Source: CAXXOK01 sp964640955
GTDB taxonomy: Bacteria; Bacillota; Clostridia; Christensenellales; Aristaeellaceae
Length of the DNA stretch: 64,000 bases
Reading direction: 5' to 3'
Assembly: GCA_964640955.1 (NCBI GenBank)
Contig: CAZXJI010000018.1
Span: 1-64,000, forward strand
Below the pieces are notes generated by a model. That model had not been told where the DNA came from. It searched no databases and worked only from the letters and a program-made list of their open reading frames with translations. A program made the position numbers and the translations under genes. Positions 39,622-48,612 of this stretch are shown piece by piece. Every line of letters starts with the position of its first letter. Position 1 is the first letter of the stretch.

Positions 39622-40457
39622 TCTTCCGCCACCCCCAGGTACGCCGTGACGACGTCGGGATTGTTCTGGATCTCCGCGGGCGTGCCGTCGGCGATGCGCT
39701 TGCCGAAGTTGAGCACATAGATGCGGTCGGAGATATCCATGACCAGGTTCATGTCGTGCTCGATCAAGAGCACCGTCAGCCCGAAGCGATCCTTAATCTC
39801 CCGGATGAACGCGGACAGGTCTTCCGTCTCCTGCGGGTTCATGCCGGCGGCGGGCTCGTCCAAAAGCAGCATGGAGGGGCCGGTGGACAGCGCGCGGGCG
39901 ATTTCCAGCCGGCGCTGCTTGCCGTAGGGCAGCGATGTGGCGATCTCGTCCTTAACGTCGCTCAGGCCCACGATGGCGAGCAGCTCCTCCGTCTCCTCCC
40001 GCATGCGGCTTTCCTCGCGGGCGTTCAGGTGCAGCGCCGCGGAGAAGAAGTCGGCCTTCATGTTCATGTGCTTGGCGACGAGGACGTTATCGAACACCGT
40101 CATGCTCTTGAACAGGCGGATGTTCTGGAACGTGCGCGCCATGCCCATTTTGGTGATCCTGTCGGGCGTGTTGTGAACCGATTTGGGATACTCGTACTGG
40201 TGCCCGCCGGCGTAGAGCTTGCGCATCTTGCCGCGGGGGTGGTCCTCGGCGATCACTTTGCCGCGCAGGGACACGCGGCCGTTGGTGGGCGCGTACACAC
40301 CGGTGATGACGTTAAACACCGTGGTCTTGCCCGCACCGTTGGGGCCGATCAACGCGACGATCTCCCCGTCGCACACGTCCATGCTCACGTCGTTGACGGC
40401 CACCACGCCGCCAAATTGCATGGTGACGTTTTCCAGATGAAGCACGTTTTCGCTCAC
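39618..40457 (-). CDS. livG: Branched-chain amino acid type ABC transporter ATPase
   Basis: 279-residue ABC ATPase with Walker A GPNGAGKTT (about residues 38-46), the LivG-type insertion and GMARTFQNIRLF (about 105-116), signature SLPYGKQRRLEIA (about 178-190), Walker B MLLLDEPAAGMNP (about 199) and LLIEHDMNLVM. The signature is LPYGKQ where LSGGQ is usual, which is normal for this subfamily. It overlaps livM and livF by 4 bases each. Confidence 0.93.
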   Translation of the reverse strand: MSENVLHLENVTMQFGGVVAVNDVSMDVCDGEIVALIGPNGAGKTTVFNVITGVYAPTNGRVSLRGKVIAEDHPRGKMRKLYAGGHQYEYPKSVHNTPDRITKMGMARTFQNIRLFKSMTVFDNVLVAKHMNMKADFFSAALHLNAREESRMREETEELLAIVGLSDVKDEIATSLPYGKQRRLEIARALSTGPSMLLLDEPAAGMNPQETEDLSAFIREIKDRFGLTVLLIEHDMNLVMDISDRIYVLNFGKRIADGTPAEIQNNPDVVTAYLGVAEE

Positions 40458-41605
40458 GACCGCGACGCCCCCTTCCGCTTAGGCGCTCCCCGCCGTTTTC
40501 GGAATAGGTCGGACAGCTCCCTTTCGCCCATGATGCCCTGGCGGAAGAACAGCACCACGATCATGATGATGATGGAGAAAACCACCAGGCGGAAGCCGTT
40601 GCGCAAAAGCGGCACCTGCCAGCCGCCGATGATCTGCTCCTGATCCAGGAACCGCAGCCACCATTCCGAGCAGGCCACGAACAGGAACGCGCTCATGCAG
40701 CTGCCGGTTACCGAGCCGATGCCGCCGATGACCACCACCAGCAAAATCTCGTAGGTCATGGCCGCGGTGAAGCTCTTGGCCTGCACGGAGTTCTGGTACA
40801 TGGCCAGCATCGCGCCGCCCACGCCCGCGAAGAAGGAACTGACGCAGAACGAGATCATCTTGTGCCTCGTCAGGTTGATGCCCATGGCCTCGGCGGCGGT
40901 CTCGTCGTCCCGGATGGCCTTGAACGCCCGGCCGTAGGAGGAGTTGATGAGCATCACGATCAGCAGGATGCACACGCCCGCGATCAGGAACGGAATCAGC
41001 GTGGATAAATACAGCGTCACGTTCCCGTCCGCGTCTTTGATGTTAAAATCGTTGAAGTTGGGAAACATGCGCAGGAGGTTTGAGCCGTTGGTCACCACGC
41101 CGATCTTGTCCCACTGGAAAATGGCGCGGATGATCTCCGCAAAGCCCAGGGTGGCGATGGCGAGGTAGTCGCTCTTGAGCCTGAGCACCGGAAGGCCGAT
41201 GAGGAAGGCGAAGAACGCGGCCGCCAGGCCCGCCAGCACGATAGCCACCACCAGCGGCAGCGTAAACTGGATGATGCCGCCGTCGTAATACCGGTACACC
41301 GACTCGCGCAGGGCCACCGGCACGGTGAAGATGGCGTAGGTGTAGGCACCGATCAGCATGAAACCCGCCTGGCCCAGCGAAAACAGGCCCGTGAAGCCGT
41401 TGAGCAGGTTCATGGAGACGGCCACCAGCGCGTAGGTGGCGCCTTTTTTAAGCACCGTGAAGAGCATGGACGAGGCGGGAATCACCTGCTCCAGTCCGAA
41501 GGCCAGCGCGTAGATCGCTATGATCACCCCGATGGTGATCTTCGTGGCCCGGTCGACCTTTTTCTTCGGCCGGGGATAGGAAGCCGCTTTGTTCATCTCC
41601 ATCAT
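40454..41605 (-). CDS. livM: Branched-chain amino acid type ABC permease
   Basis: 383-residue LivM permease with about 9-10 membrane helices and the cytoplasmic EAA-like coupling segment SYGRAFKAIRDDETAAEAMGIN (quoted in part; about residues 245-265). Start: ATG 41605, 1 base after the livH stop (TGACATG) and behind AAGG; upstream in-frame codons lie inside livH. It forms the channel with LivH. Confidence 0.9.
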   Translation of the reverse strand: MMEMNKAASYPRPKKKVDRATKITIGVIIAIYALAFGLEQVIPASSMLFTVLKKGATYALVAVSMNLLNGFTGLFSLGQAGFMLIGAYTYAIFTVPVALRESVYRYYDGGIIQFTLPLVVAIVLAGLAAAFFAFLIGLPVLRLKSDYLAIATLGFAEIIRAIFQWDKIGVVTNGSNLLRMFPNFNDFNIKDADGNVTLYLSTLIPFLIAGVCILLIVMLINSSYGRAFKAIRDDETAAEAMGINLTRHKMISFCVSSFFAGVGGAMLAMYQNSVQAKSFTAAMTYEILLVVVIGGIGSVTGSCMSAFLFVACSEWWLRFLDQEQIIGGWQVPLLRNGFRLVVFSIIIMIVVLFFRQGIMGERELSDLFRKRRGAPKRKGASRS

Positions 41606-41606
41606 G

Positions 41607-42530
41607 TCACACCTTCTCCGTCTGCTTCTCGCCAAACAGGCCCGTGGGTTTGACGATCAGGATGATGATGAGCAGGGCGAACGTAAACGCGTCCGAAAAC
41701 GTGGTGAAGCCGAACGTCTTGGTTTCCAGCCCCGCCTTGATGAGGATGGTGTCCAGCCCCTTTAGGAGGTTCTCGCAAATACCGATGATAAACGCGCCCA
41801 CCACGGCGCCCGGCACCGAGCCGATGCCGCCGAACACCGCCGCCACGAACGCCTTGAGGCCCGGCATGGCGCCGGAGGTCTGGATGACGGTGGAATAGTT
41901 GGTAAAGTAGAGGATCGACCCCACCGCCGCCAGGAACGAACCGATGACGAACGTTACCGAGATGACGGAGTTGATCTTGATGCCCATGAGGCGGCTGGTT
42001 TCAAAATCCTTGGACACGGCGCGCATCGCCATGCCGACCTTGGTGTGGTTGATGAGCATCACCAGCGCCACCACCAATACGAGCGTCAGCACCGGGGTGA
42101 CGAGGGTCACCATGCGGGTGGACGCTCCAAACACCGTTACGGTCTGGGATATGAAAGGAATGCTGGGATAAAACTGATTCAGGCCGCCGGTGATGTAGAG
42201 CACGAGGTTTTGCAGCGTGTAGCTCACGCCGATGGCCGAGATCATGATGGACATGCGGGGCGCCGCGCGCAGCGGCTTGTACGCGATGCGCTCGATGGCA
42301 AAGCCGATGAAGGACGTCACCAGCAGCACCACCGGGATGGACACGTACAGGGGCGCGCCGCTGGCGGTGATGTACACCATCAGGATGCCCGCCACCATGA
42401 ACACGTCGCCGTGGGCGAAGTTGATCAGCCGTAGAATGCCGTATACCATGGTGTATCCGATGGCGATCAGCGCGTATTGCCCGCCTACGGATACGCCGGA
42501 AAGCAGATAAGGCAGGACGGTACTAAACAC
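41607..42530 (-). CDS. livH: Branched-chain amino acid type ABC permease
   Basis: 307-residue LivH permease with about 8 membrane helices. It has the family N-terminus (GGQYALIAIGYTMVYGILR, INFAHGDVFMVAG) and the coupling segment KVGMAMRAVSKDFETSRLMG at about residues 190-209. Start: GTG 42530 with AAGGAGG 7 bases upstream. It is separated from the binding-protein gene by 237 bases containing a strong hairpin. Confidence 0.93.
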   Translation of the reverse strand: MFSTVLPYLLSGVSVGGQYALIAIGYTMVYGILRLINFAHGDVFMVAGILMVYITASGAPLYVSIPVVLLVTSFIGFAIERIAYKPLRAAPRMSIMISAIGVSYTLQNLVLYITGGLNQFYPSIPFISQTVTVFGASTRMVTLVTPVLTLVLVVALVMLINHTKVGMAMRAVSKDFETSRLMGIKINSVISVTFVIGSFLAAVGSILYFTNYSTVIQTSGAMPGLKAFVAAVFGGIGSVPGAVVGAFIIGICENLLKGLDTILIKAGLETKTFGFTTFSDAFTFALLIIILIVKPTGLFGEKQTEKV

Positions 42531-42693
42531 AGGTATGCCTCCTTGAGCGCTTCGGGCCGTGGCGGCCGCCGCGCGTAAGGCTTTGATAAGCCCGTTTCGG
42601 AAAGGAACGACGACGGAAGGGGCGGGCGCGCGGGGAAAACGCGAGCCTTAGCGAAACGAGGAACGCCGTTTAGCGCCGCGTACGCAACGCGCT

Positions 42694-42724
42694 GGCGGCG
42701 AGGGCAAGTCCTGCCCTCGCCGCC
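42694..42724 (-). other. 13-bp hairpin between binding protein and permease genes
   Basis: GGCGGCGAGGGCA (42694-42706) pairs perfectly with 42712-42724. On the minus strand no U-tract follows. Its position after the binding-protein gene suits an mRNA-stabilising or attenuating element that keeps binding protein in excess over permease. The rest of 42541-42767 shows nothing else. Confidence 0.6.
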
Positions 42725-42767
42725 GTTTTTAAAAGCGTCTAAGTCCGTTCGGCACGCGAGTGGTTCG

Positions 42768-43928
42768 TTAGTCCACGCTCTGCACGGTCACGAAGTCCCA
42801 GGTGCCGGTTTCGGTGTTGGCGGTCTTGATGTAAGCCACGTTGCGCACCGCGTCGCCGGGTTCGGCAAACGTGATCTCGCCGGATACGCCGGTGTAATCC
42901 ACGTTCCACAGGGCTTCGTTGATCGCCTTGGAGTCCGTGGTGCCGGCCAGCTTCATGGCTTCCAGCGCTACGAAGTAGGCGTCGTAGCCCATCGCGCTCA
43001 CGGCCGCCACGATGTCGTTGCCGCCGTTGTTGGTGAGCATGTCGGGATTGGCGTTCAGCCAGGCCTTGAAGCCGGCGTCGAAATCGGGCGCGCCGCCTTC
43101 CTGGTAGAAGGTGTCGATGTAGATTTTCAGGTTGGTGCCCGTCGCCACTTCAACGACCTTGTTGCTGTCCCACGTGTCGCCGCCCAGCAGCGGGAAGGTG
43201 ACGTTCAGCGCGTTCGCCTGGCTGATGATCTGGGTGGAGTACGCGATGGACACCGGCGCGAAGAACACTTCGGCGCCCAGGGTCACGGCGGTGTTAATAT
43301 AGGAAGTGAAGTCGGAGTTGCCGGTGGGGAACGTGTCGTTGGAGACGACCGTGCCGCCCAGGCCCTCGAAGGCTTCCACAAAGTAATGGCACAGGCCCAC
43401 GTCGTACTCGTTGCCAAGCTCGGCCAGGCAGTACGCCTTGGTCACGCCCAGCGTCTTATACGCGTAGTTCGCCAGAACCGTGCCCTGGAAAGGATCCAGG
43501 AAGCAGATGCGGAAGTAGTGGGTGTTGTCCGCGGTAACGCCCGGATTGGTGCAGCTGATGCCGATCGCGGGGATTCCGGCGTCCGCGAAATAGGGGGAAC
43601 CGGCCATCGACACGCTGGAGCCGTAGGAGCCCAGCACCACGCTCACGCCCGCGCTGACCAGCTGCTGCGCGGCGGAAGGCGCCTTGTCGGCAGTGGAACC
43701 GTTGTCCGCGTATTCCAACTCGACCGTATAGGTCTCGCCGCCGATTTCAACGGTAGGCTGTACGTAGTTGGCATACTGGATGCCCAAAGTCTCCTGTTTG
43801 CCGCCGGCGCCGCTGTCGCCGGAAGCCGGCTCGAACACGCCGATTTTCACAACGTTTTCCGCCGTCGCCGCGACGGAGAAGGAAAGCACGAGGGCAAGAG
43901 CAAGAACGACCGCTAGGATCTTTTTCAT
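42768..43928 (-). CDS. ABC transporter substrate-binding protein (LIV type)
   Basis: 386-residue periplasmic-binding-protein-like type I receptor. Signal peptide MKKILAVVLALALVLSFS with an ATA cleavage site at about residue 23 and no lipobox Cys. The mature start is ENVVKIGVFEPASGDSG. Ligand-pocket segments VVLGSYGSSVSMAG (about 97-110) and GISCTNPGV (about 122-130) match amino-acid binders. The ligand could be a branched-chain amino acid or another small amide. First gene of the liv operon. ATG 43928 with AAAGG 5 bases and GGGAGG 12 bases upstream. Confidence 0.9.
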   Translation of the reverse strand: MKKILAVVLALALVLSFSVAATAENVVKIGVFEPASGDSGAGGKQETLGIQYANYVQPTVEIGGETYTVELEYADNGSTADKAPSAAQQLVSAGVSVVLGSYGSSVSMAGSPYFADAGIPAIGISCTNPGVTADNTHYFRICFLDPFQGTVLANYAYKTLGVTKAYCLAELGNEYDVGLCHYFVEAFEGLGGTVVSNDTFPTGNSDFTSYINTAVTLGAEVFFAPVSIAYSTQIISQANALNVTFPLLGGDTWDSNKVVEVATGTNLKIYIDTFYQEGGAPDFDAGFKAWLNANPDMLTNNGGNDIVAAVSAMGYDAYFVALEAMKLAGTTDSKAINEALWNVDYTGVSGEITFAEPGDAVRNVAYIKTANTETGTWDFVTVQSVD

Positions 43929-43964
43929 ATGAACCTTTCGCCTCCCGATTTATAGATTATCTGC

Positions 43965-43993
43965 ATTATAGAGGAACAGGCGACAATTTGCAA
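43965..43993 (-). promoter_or_regulatory. liv operon promoter
   Basis: Minus strand TTGCAA (43993-43988), 17-base spacer, TATAAT (43970-43965). Confidence 0.85.
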
Positions 43994-44144
43994 GCCGTAT
44001 TTCAAAGGAATGCAAAGAGAAAACGGAAAATAAAGGATAATGTTGTCTGCGCTTCGTTTGGCGCGCGTCCGGGAGAAACGATTTGGTTATTGGGCAGAAC
44101 GAAAATGCAAACGGTTGCCGCGCTCGGCTCCAAAAACCGAACGG
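43994..44144. other. Intergenic, nothing recognised
   Basis: Spacer upstream of the liv promoter and downstream of the nuclease-like gene. No gene, RNA or repeat seen apart from the terminator at 44145. Confidence 0.4.
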
Positions 44145-44189
44145 GGCCGGGCCGGACGCGGGGCTTTTCCGCCCGCGTCCGGCCCGGCC
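44145..44189 (-). terminator. 18-bp hairpin terminator
   Basis: Perfect 18-bp stem (44145-44162 with 44172-44189). On the minus strand it is followed, after 8 bases, by GGTTTTTGG. It lies downstream of the endonuclease/exonuclease/phosphatase gene. Confidence 0.7.
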
Positions 44190-44245
44190 TGAAAGGGTAT
44201 GGTTTACGTGCGTAAAGGCCCGCGCCGCGGCGCCCTGCCGCCTTC

Positions 44246-45313
44246 CTACTGCAGCGTGAACTCCATGACCACCGGCTGATGGTCGGAATAGCGGAAGTTG
44301 AGGTCCACCGTCTCCACGGAGTTGACCTTCACGTTGGCCGAGACGATGAACCCGTCGATCACATACGCCGTGAGGGCGTCCCGGTCGCCGTCGTAAGGCT
44401 TATCCAGCGCGCGGCAGGTGGGTACGCTCATGTCGTATACGTAGCGGAAGCCGTCGGGCAGATCGTCGTCGCTGAGGGTGCCGGGCACCCAGTAGGGGTT
44501 TTCCGGCAGCGGATACTTCTCCAGCGATCCGGGGAAAGCCTGGTTGAAGTCCCCGCCGGCGACCACGTAGTTTCCTTTGGCGTATTCCGCCTCCATCAAC
44601 GCCGCCAGCTGACTCAATTGCTTGAGCCGCCCGTCCTGGCTGCTGTAGGCTTCCAGGTGGAGGTTGACCAGCACCAGCGATTGGTCGCTTCCCGTCAGGG
44701 GCAGCCGTTCCACCAGCAGGCAGCGCTTCAGGTTGGCTACGCGAAGCGGCCAGCTGAAAGGCACGGGAAGGCTTTCGCGCGTGGCGCCGGCCACGGCCAG
44801 GTTGTTGAGCGTCGTCAGTCCGCTTTCCACCTTGCCGATGGTCGGCCAGGGAAAGGGCACGTACGCGCAGCGAAAGTTGGTCGCGTAGGCGTCGCCCATG
44901 GACAGCCCGCGGCTGAGGTAATCCACCTCGTCGATGTAAAAGCTGCGTTTGGAGGATATGTCCGTCTCCTGCAGGAAGCAGATGTCCGCGTCCTCCAGCG
45001 ACAGGGCGCTGAGCAGCCCGGAAAGGTTGCCCTCCACCTCGGTTTTCGATTGGGGCAACACCCCCGTGCCGCCGTCCATGAAGCAGTCCTCGTCGCGCCC
45101 CAGCCCGCCGTAGCCCACGTTGAGGGTGACGATCTTGTAGCGCGCGCCGATCTGCGCCGCGTCGTGCCGCGCGCCGGCGGTAACCGCAACGCTTTCCACG
45201 TCGTCCGGCCGATACTCCGCGATCGTCAGCCACACCACCACGCCGAGCGCGGCGATCACGACCGCCGCCAGCAGGATCAACAGGGTTTTGAGCACACCGC
45301 GCAAAATCCGCAT
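44246..45313 (-). CDS. Membrane-anchored endonuclease/exonuclease/phosphatase family protein
   Basis: 355 residues: an N-terminal membrane helix (about residues 6-30) and an EEP (DNase I-like) domain outside the membrane. Motifs in order: TLNVGYGG (Asn, about 67), CFLQETD (metal Glu, about 120), LVNLHLEAY (about 213), AGGDFNQAF (about 255, Asp/Asn pair) and the terminal SDHQPVVMEF (Asp/His). All catalytic positions seem present. The substrate could be a nucleic acid, phospholipid or inositol phosphate. Start: ATG 45313 with GAGGAG upstream; the longer frame lacks a site. Own promoter and terminator. Confidence 0.88.
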   Translation of the reverse strand: MRILRGVLKTLLILLAAVVIAALGVVVWLTIAEYRPDDVESVAVTAGARHDAAQIGARYKIVTLNVGYGGLGRDEDCFMDGGTGVLPQSKTEVEGNLSGLLSALSLEDADICFLQETDISSKRSFYIDEVDYLSRGLSMGDAYATNFRCAYVPFPWPTIGKVESGLTTLNNLAVAGATRESLPVPFSWPLRVANLKRCLLVERLPLTGSDQSLVLVNLHLEAYSSQDGRLKQLSQLAALMEAEYAKGNYVVAGGDFNQAFPGSLEKYPLPENPYWVPGTLSDDDLPDGFRYVYDMSVPTCRALDKPYDGDRDALTAYVIDGFIVSANVKVNSVETVDLNFRYSDHQPVVMEFTLQ

Positions 45314-45378
45314 GGGTATCTCCTCGCTTCGAACCGCGCATGCCCGCGCGGGTTTCCGACGTATGATTCTTACGATCA

Positions 45379-45407
45379 ATTATAACAGATTCCCCGCCGC
45401 AAGGCAA
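45379..45407 (-). promoter_or_regulatory. Promoter of the EEP family gene
   Basis: Minus strand TTGCCT (45407-45402), 17-base spacer, TATAAT (45384-45379). Confidence 0.75.
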
Positions 45408-45472
45408 AGAAAACCGTGCGCGGCAGCCGGGAAGAGGTTAATCTGTTTTGCCGCCCGTCTCGGCCGCACCCC

Positions 45473-45501
45473 TTGCGCGGCGCGGCAATCTGTGCTATAC
45501 T
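45473..45501 (+). promoter_or_regulatory. rpsB-tsf promoter
   Basis: TTGCGC (45473-45478), 17-base spacer, TATACT (45496-45501) with extended TGC. It leaves a leader of about 95 bases, in which an S2 autoregulatory structure could lie; none was recognised. Confidence 0.8.
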
Positions 45502-45604
45502 TCAGTCCGACTACGCACCTTTGTCGACCGTGCGATTGTGCCGCGTGCCGCGGTGGCCGTGCGGGAAGACGCAAAGGGTGGAGAAAAACAAGGAGGGTAT
45601 CCCT

Positions 45605-46366
<762 letters not shown>

Positions 46367-46429
46367 GCGAATGTACTGAACGGGCGGCGCTTGCGCGTAC
46401 CGCTCGCACCTGCGGGACGGACGCCGCAG

Positions 46430-46451
46430 CGTTCCGGCGCGCGCCGGAACG
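46430..46451 (+). other. rpsB-tsf intercistronic palindrome
   Basis: A perfect 22-base palindrome (CGTTCCGGCGC and its reverse complement) in the 130-base gap. It may act as an attenuator or processing site between S2 and EF-Ts, as an intercistronic structure does in E. coli. Confidence 0.45.
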
Positions 46452-46496
46452 AACGCCGCACCGTCCGCCGAGGATAGAAATAAGGAGAGAAATCCC

Positions 46497-47432
46497 ATGG
46501 CAAACGTTACAGCTCAAATGGTCAAGGAACTGCGCGAAACGACCCAGGCCGGCATGATGGACTGCAAAAAGGCGCTCATCGAAGCCGACGGCGACATGGA
46601 AAAGGCCATCGAGTGGCTGCGTGAGAAGGGCCTCGCGGCGGCCGCCAAGAAGGCCGGCCGCATCGCCGCGGAGGGCATGGTGGCCGGGTACGTGACCGAC
46701 GACGCCAAGGTGGGCGTCATCGTGGAGGTCAACTGCGAAACCGACTTCGTGGCCGCTACCGACAACTTCAAGGATTTCTGCGCGAAGATCGCCAAGCACA
46801 TCGCCGCGGCGAACCCCGCCGACGTGGACGCGCTGATGACGCAGAAGTTTACGGACGACCAGAGCAAGACCATCACCGACATGGTCAGCGACGCGACCGT
46901 CGCCATCGGGGAAAAGATCAGCATCCGCCGCTTTGCCCGCTACGAGGCGAAGGCCGGCGTGGTGGAGACCTACATCCACATGGGCGGCAAGATCGGCGTA
47001 TTGCTGGAGGTGTCCAACGACAAGCCCGAGACCTTCTCAAACGAGGCCTTCAAGGCGTATTACCACGACCTGACGCTGCAGATCGCCGCGGCGCGGCCTT
47101 CCTACGTGTTTAAGGAAGAGGTGCCCACCGACAAGCTCGACAAGGAGAAGGAGATTCTCCGCGCGCAGGCCCTCAACGAAGGCAAGCCCGAGAAAATCGT
47201 GGACAAGATGGTTCTGGGCCGCATCGAGAAATACTACAAGGAGGTCTGCCTCCTGGAGCAGCCCTTCGTGAAGGACCCCGAGAAGAGCATCGCGCAGTAC
47301 ACCGCCGAGGTGGAAAAGGCGACCGGCGCGACCGTCGGGCCGGTGAAGTTCGAGCGTTTCGAGCGCGGCGAGGGCATCGAGAAGCGGCAGGACAACCTGG
47401 CCGAAGAGATCGCCCAGATGCAGAAAAAGTAA
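46497..47432 (+). CDS. tsf: Elongation factor Ts
   Basis: 311-residue nucleotide exchange factor for EF-Tu. It has the N-terminal UBA-like part (MVKELRETTQAGMMDCKKAL, 20 residues), the VGVIVEVNCETDFVA motif (about residues 70-84) that contacts EF-Tu, and the duplicated core with VLLEVSNDKPETF. Length is at the long end of the normal range. ATG 46497 with AAGGAGAG upstream. Confidence 0.97.
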   Translation: MANVTAQMVKELRETTQAGMMDCKKALIEADGDMEKAIEWLREKGLAAAAKKAGRIAAEGMVAGYVTDDAKVGVIVEVNCETDFVAATDNFKDFCAKIAKHIAAANPADVDALMTQKFTDDQSKTITDMVSDATVAIGEKISIRRFARYEAKAGVVETYIHMGGKIGVLLEVSNDKPETFSNEAFKAYYHDLTLQIAAARPSYVFKEEVPTDKLDKEKEILRAQALNEGKPEKIVDKMVLGRIEKYYKEVCLLEQPFVKDPEKSIAQYTAEVEKATGATVGPVKFERFERGEGIEKRQDNLAEEIAQMQKK

Positions 47433-47437
47433 ACCGC

Positions 47438-47466
47438 TTGCTTTTTCCGTCCACCGGTGGTAAGAT
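47438..47466 (+). promoter_or_regulatory. secG promoter
   Basis: TTGCTT (47438-47443), 17-base spacer, TAAGAT (47461-47466) with extended TGG, starting 5 bases after the tsf stop. Confidence 0.7.
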
Positions 47467-47498
47467 GAACCAAGCAACCCGCAAGGAGGTTGAAACGT

Positions 47499-47735
47499 AT
47501 GTCTGTCGTACAATGGATCGTCGGCATTCTGCTGATGATTTCCGCGATCGTGATGATCGTATCCGTTTTGATGCAGAGCAGCGAACGTACCGGCATCGGT
47601 GCGGTCAGCGGCGCTGCGGAGACGTTTTTCGGCAAGAGCAAGGCGCGCGGCATGAACGCGAAACTGGCGCTGATCACCAAGATCTGCACCGGCCTGTTCG
47701 TCGGCTTAAGCATTGTGATGATGCTGCTGGACTGA
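47499..47735 (+). CDS. secG: Preprotein translocase subunit SecG
   Basis: 78-residue small membrane subunit of the SecYEG channel. It has two membrane helices (about residues 4-23 and 55-76) around a loop with LMQSSERTGIGAVSGAAETFF, the family hallmark (LLQxGKGxGxxxAFGG in other bacteria; quoted in part). ATG 47499 has AAGGAGG 9 bases upstream; an in-frame TTG at 47490 overlaps that site. The usual rnr-smpB neighbours are absent. Confidence 0.93.
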   Translation: MSVVQWIVGILLMISAIVMIVSVLMQSSERTGIGAVSGAAETFFGKSKARGMNAKLALITKICTGLFVGLSIVMMLLD

Positions 47736-47749
47736 TCGCCGGCAACGCC

Positions 47750-47783
47750 AAAAGCGGCCCTTCCTTGCGAAGGGCCGCTTTTT
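47750..47783 (+). terminator. secG terminator
   Basis: AAAAGCGGCCCTTC (47750-47763) pairs with GAAGGGCCGCTTTT around a 5-base loop and ends in a T5 run. Confidence 0.92.
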
Positions 47784-47834
47784 GGTCTCTTTTCCCGGCC
47801 GCTTTGCGCCCGGGTCTGCGAGGAGGCAACGAAC

Positions 47835-48500
47835 GTGAATCAAACAACCGTTACCCTGCGCCGGGAGGAACCGGCCGACATTCCCGAGGTGGAAGCGCTC
47901 ATCCGCGACGCGTTCTGGAACCGTTACGCTCCGGGCGCGAACGAGCATTACCTGGCGCACGTGCTGCGCGGCTCCCCGGCCTTCGTGCCGGCGCTGGATA
48001 TTCTGGCCGAAGCGGACGGCCGGGTGATCGGGAGCATTCTCTTTACCCGCGCGCGCATCCTTCTGGACGCGGGCGGGGAAATGCCCGTGCTGAGCTTCGG
48101 CCCGCTTTCGGTGCTGCCCGCCTATCAGGGGCAGGGTGTCGGCGGGCGGCTGATCCGCCACACGCAGGCCATGGCCCGTGAAATGGGCGAGCGCGCCATT
48201 CTGATCTACGGCGACCCGGATTACTACGGCCGGTACGGCTTCGTCGCGGCGGAAACCTTCGATATCGCCAACGAGCAGAACCGCTACCACGCGGCGCTGC
48301 TGGCCCTGGAGCTTCGGGAGGGCGCGCTGAAGGACGCGGCCGGCCGTTTCGTCGAGGACGAGGCGTACGCCGTGGACGAGTCCGCCGCCGCCGCGTACGA
48401 CGCGAAGTTCCCGCCCCGCGAAAAAGAGGCGGATAACGAGGCGCAGCGGCGCTTTCACCGGATCGCCGCCATGAGCCGGCCGCGCGGGGAAAAGGCATAA
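47835..48500 (+). CDS. GNAT family N-acetyltransferase
   Basis: 221-residue acetyltransferase. The acetyl-CoA loop is visible as VLPAYQGQGVGGRLIRH (about residues 96-112), followed by the GDPDYYGRYGF motif (about 129-139) typical of the YhbS-like subgroup, and an additional C-terminal segment of about 75 residues. The substrate is unknown. GTG 47835 with AGGAGG 8 bases upstream. It stands between the secG terminator and a convergent gene. Confidence 0.88.
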   Translation: MNQTTVTLRREEPADIPEVEALIRDAFWNRYAPGANEHYLAHVLRGSPAFVPALDILAEADGRVIGSILFTRARILLDAGGEMPVLSFGPLSVLPAYQGQGVGGRLIRHTQAMAREMGERAILIYGDPDYYGRYGFVAAETFDIANEQNRYHAALLALELREGALKDAAGRFVEDEAYAVDESAAAAYDAKFPPREKEADNEAQRRFHRIAAMSRPRGEKA

Positions 48501-48528
48501 ACGAGTCTAAAGCAAGAGCATATAAGGC

Positions 48529-48562
48529 GACGCGGCGCGAAGCTTTCGTTTCGCGCCGCGTC
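48529..48562. terminator. 13-bp hairpin between convergent genes
   Basis: GACGCGGCGCGAA (48529-48541) pairs perfectly with 48550-48562 around an 8-base loop. It has no clear T-run on either side. Probably a shared end structure for the GNAT and E2-like genes. Confidence 0.5.
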
Positions 48563-48612
48563 AGCCGGCCGATAGGGGTTTTCAGGCAGCCCGCATACCC
48601 ACTTCGACGTTT

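Noticed and set aside
38899..42530. Naming the importer substrate as leucine/isoleucine/valine
   Set aside because: The permease and ATPase families do not fix the ligand, and the binding-protein pocket cannot be read with confidence from sequence.
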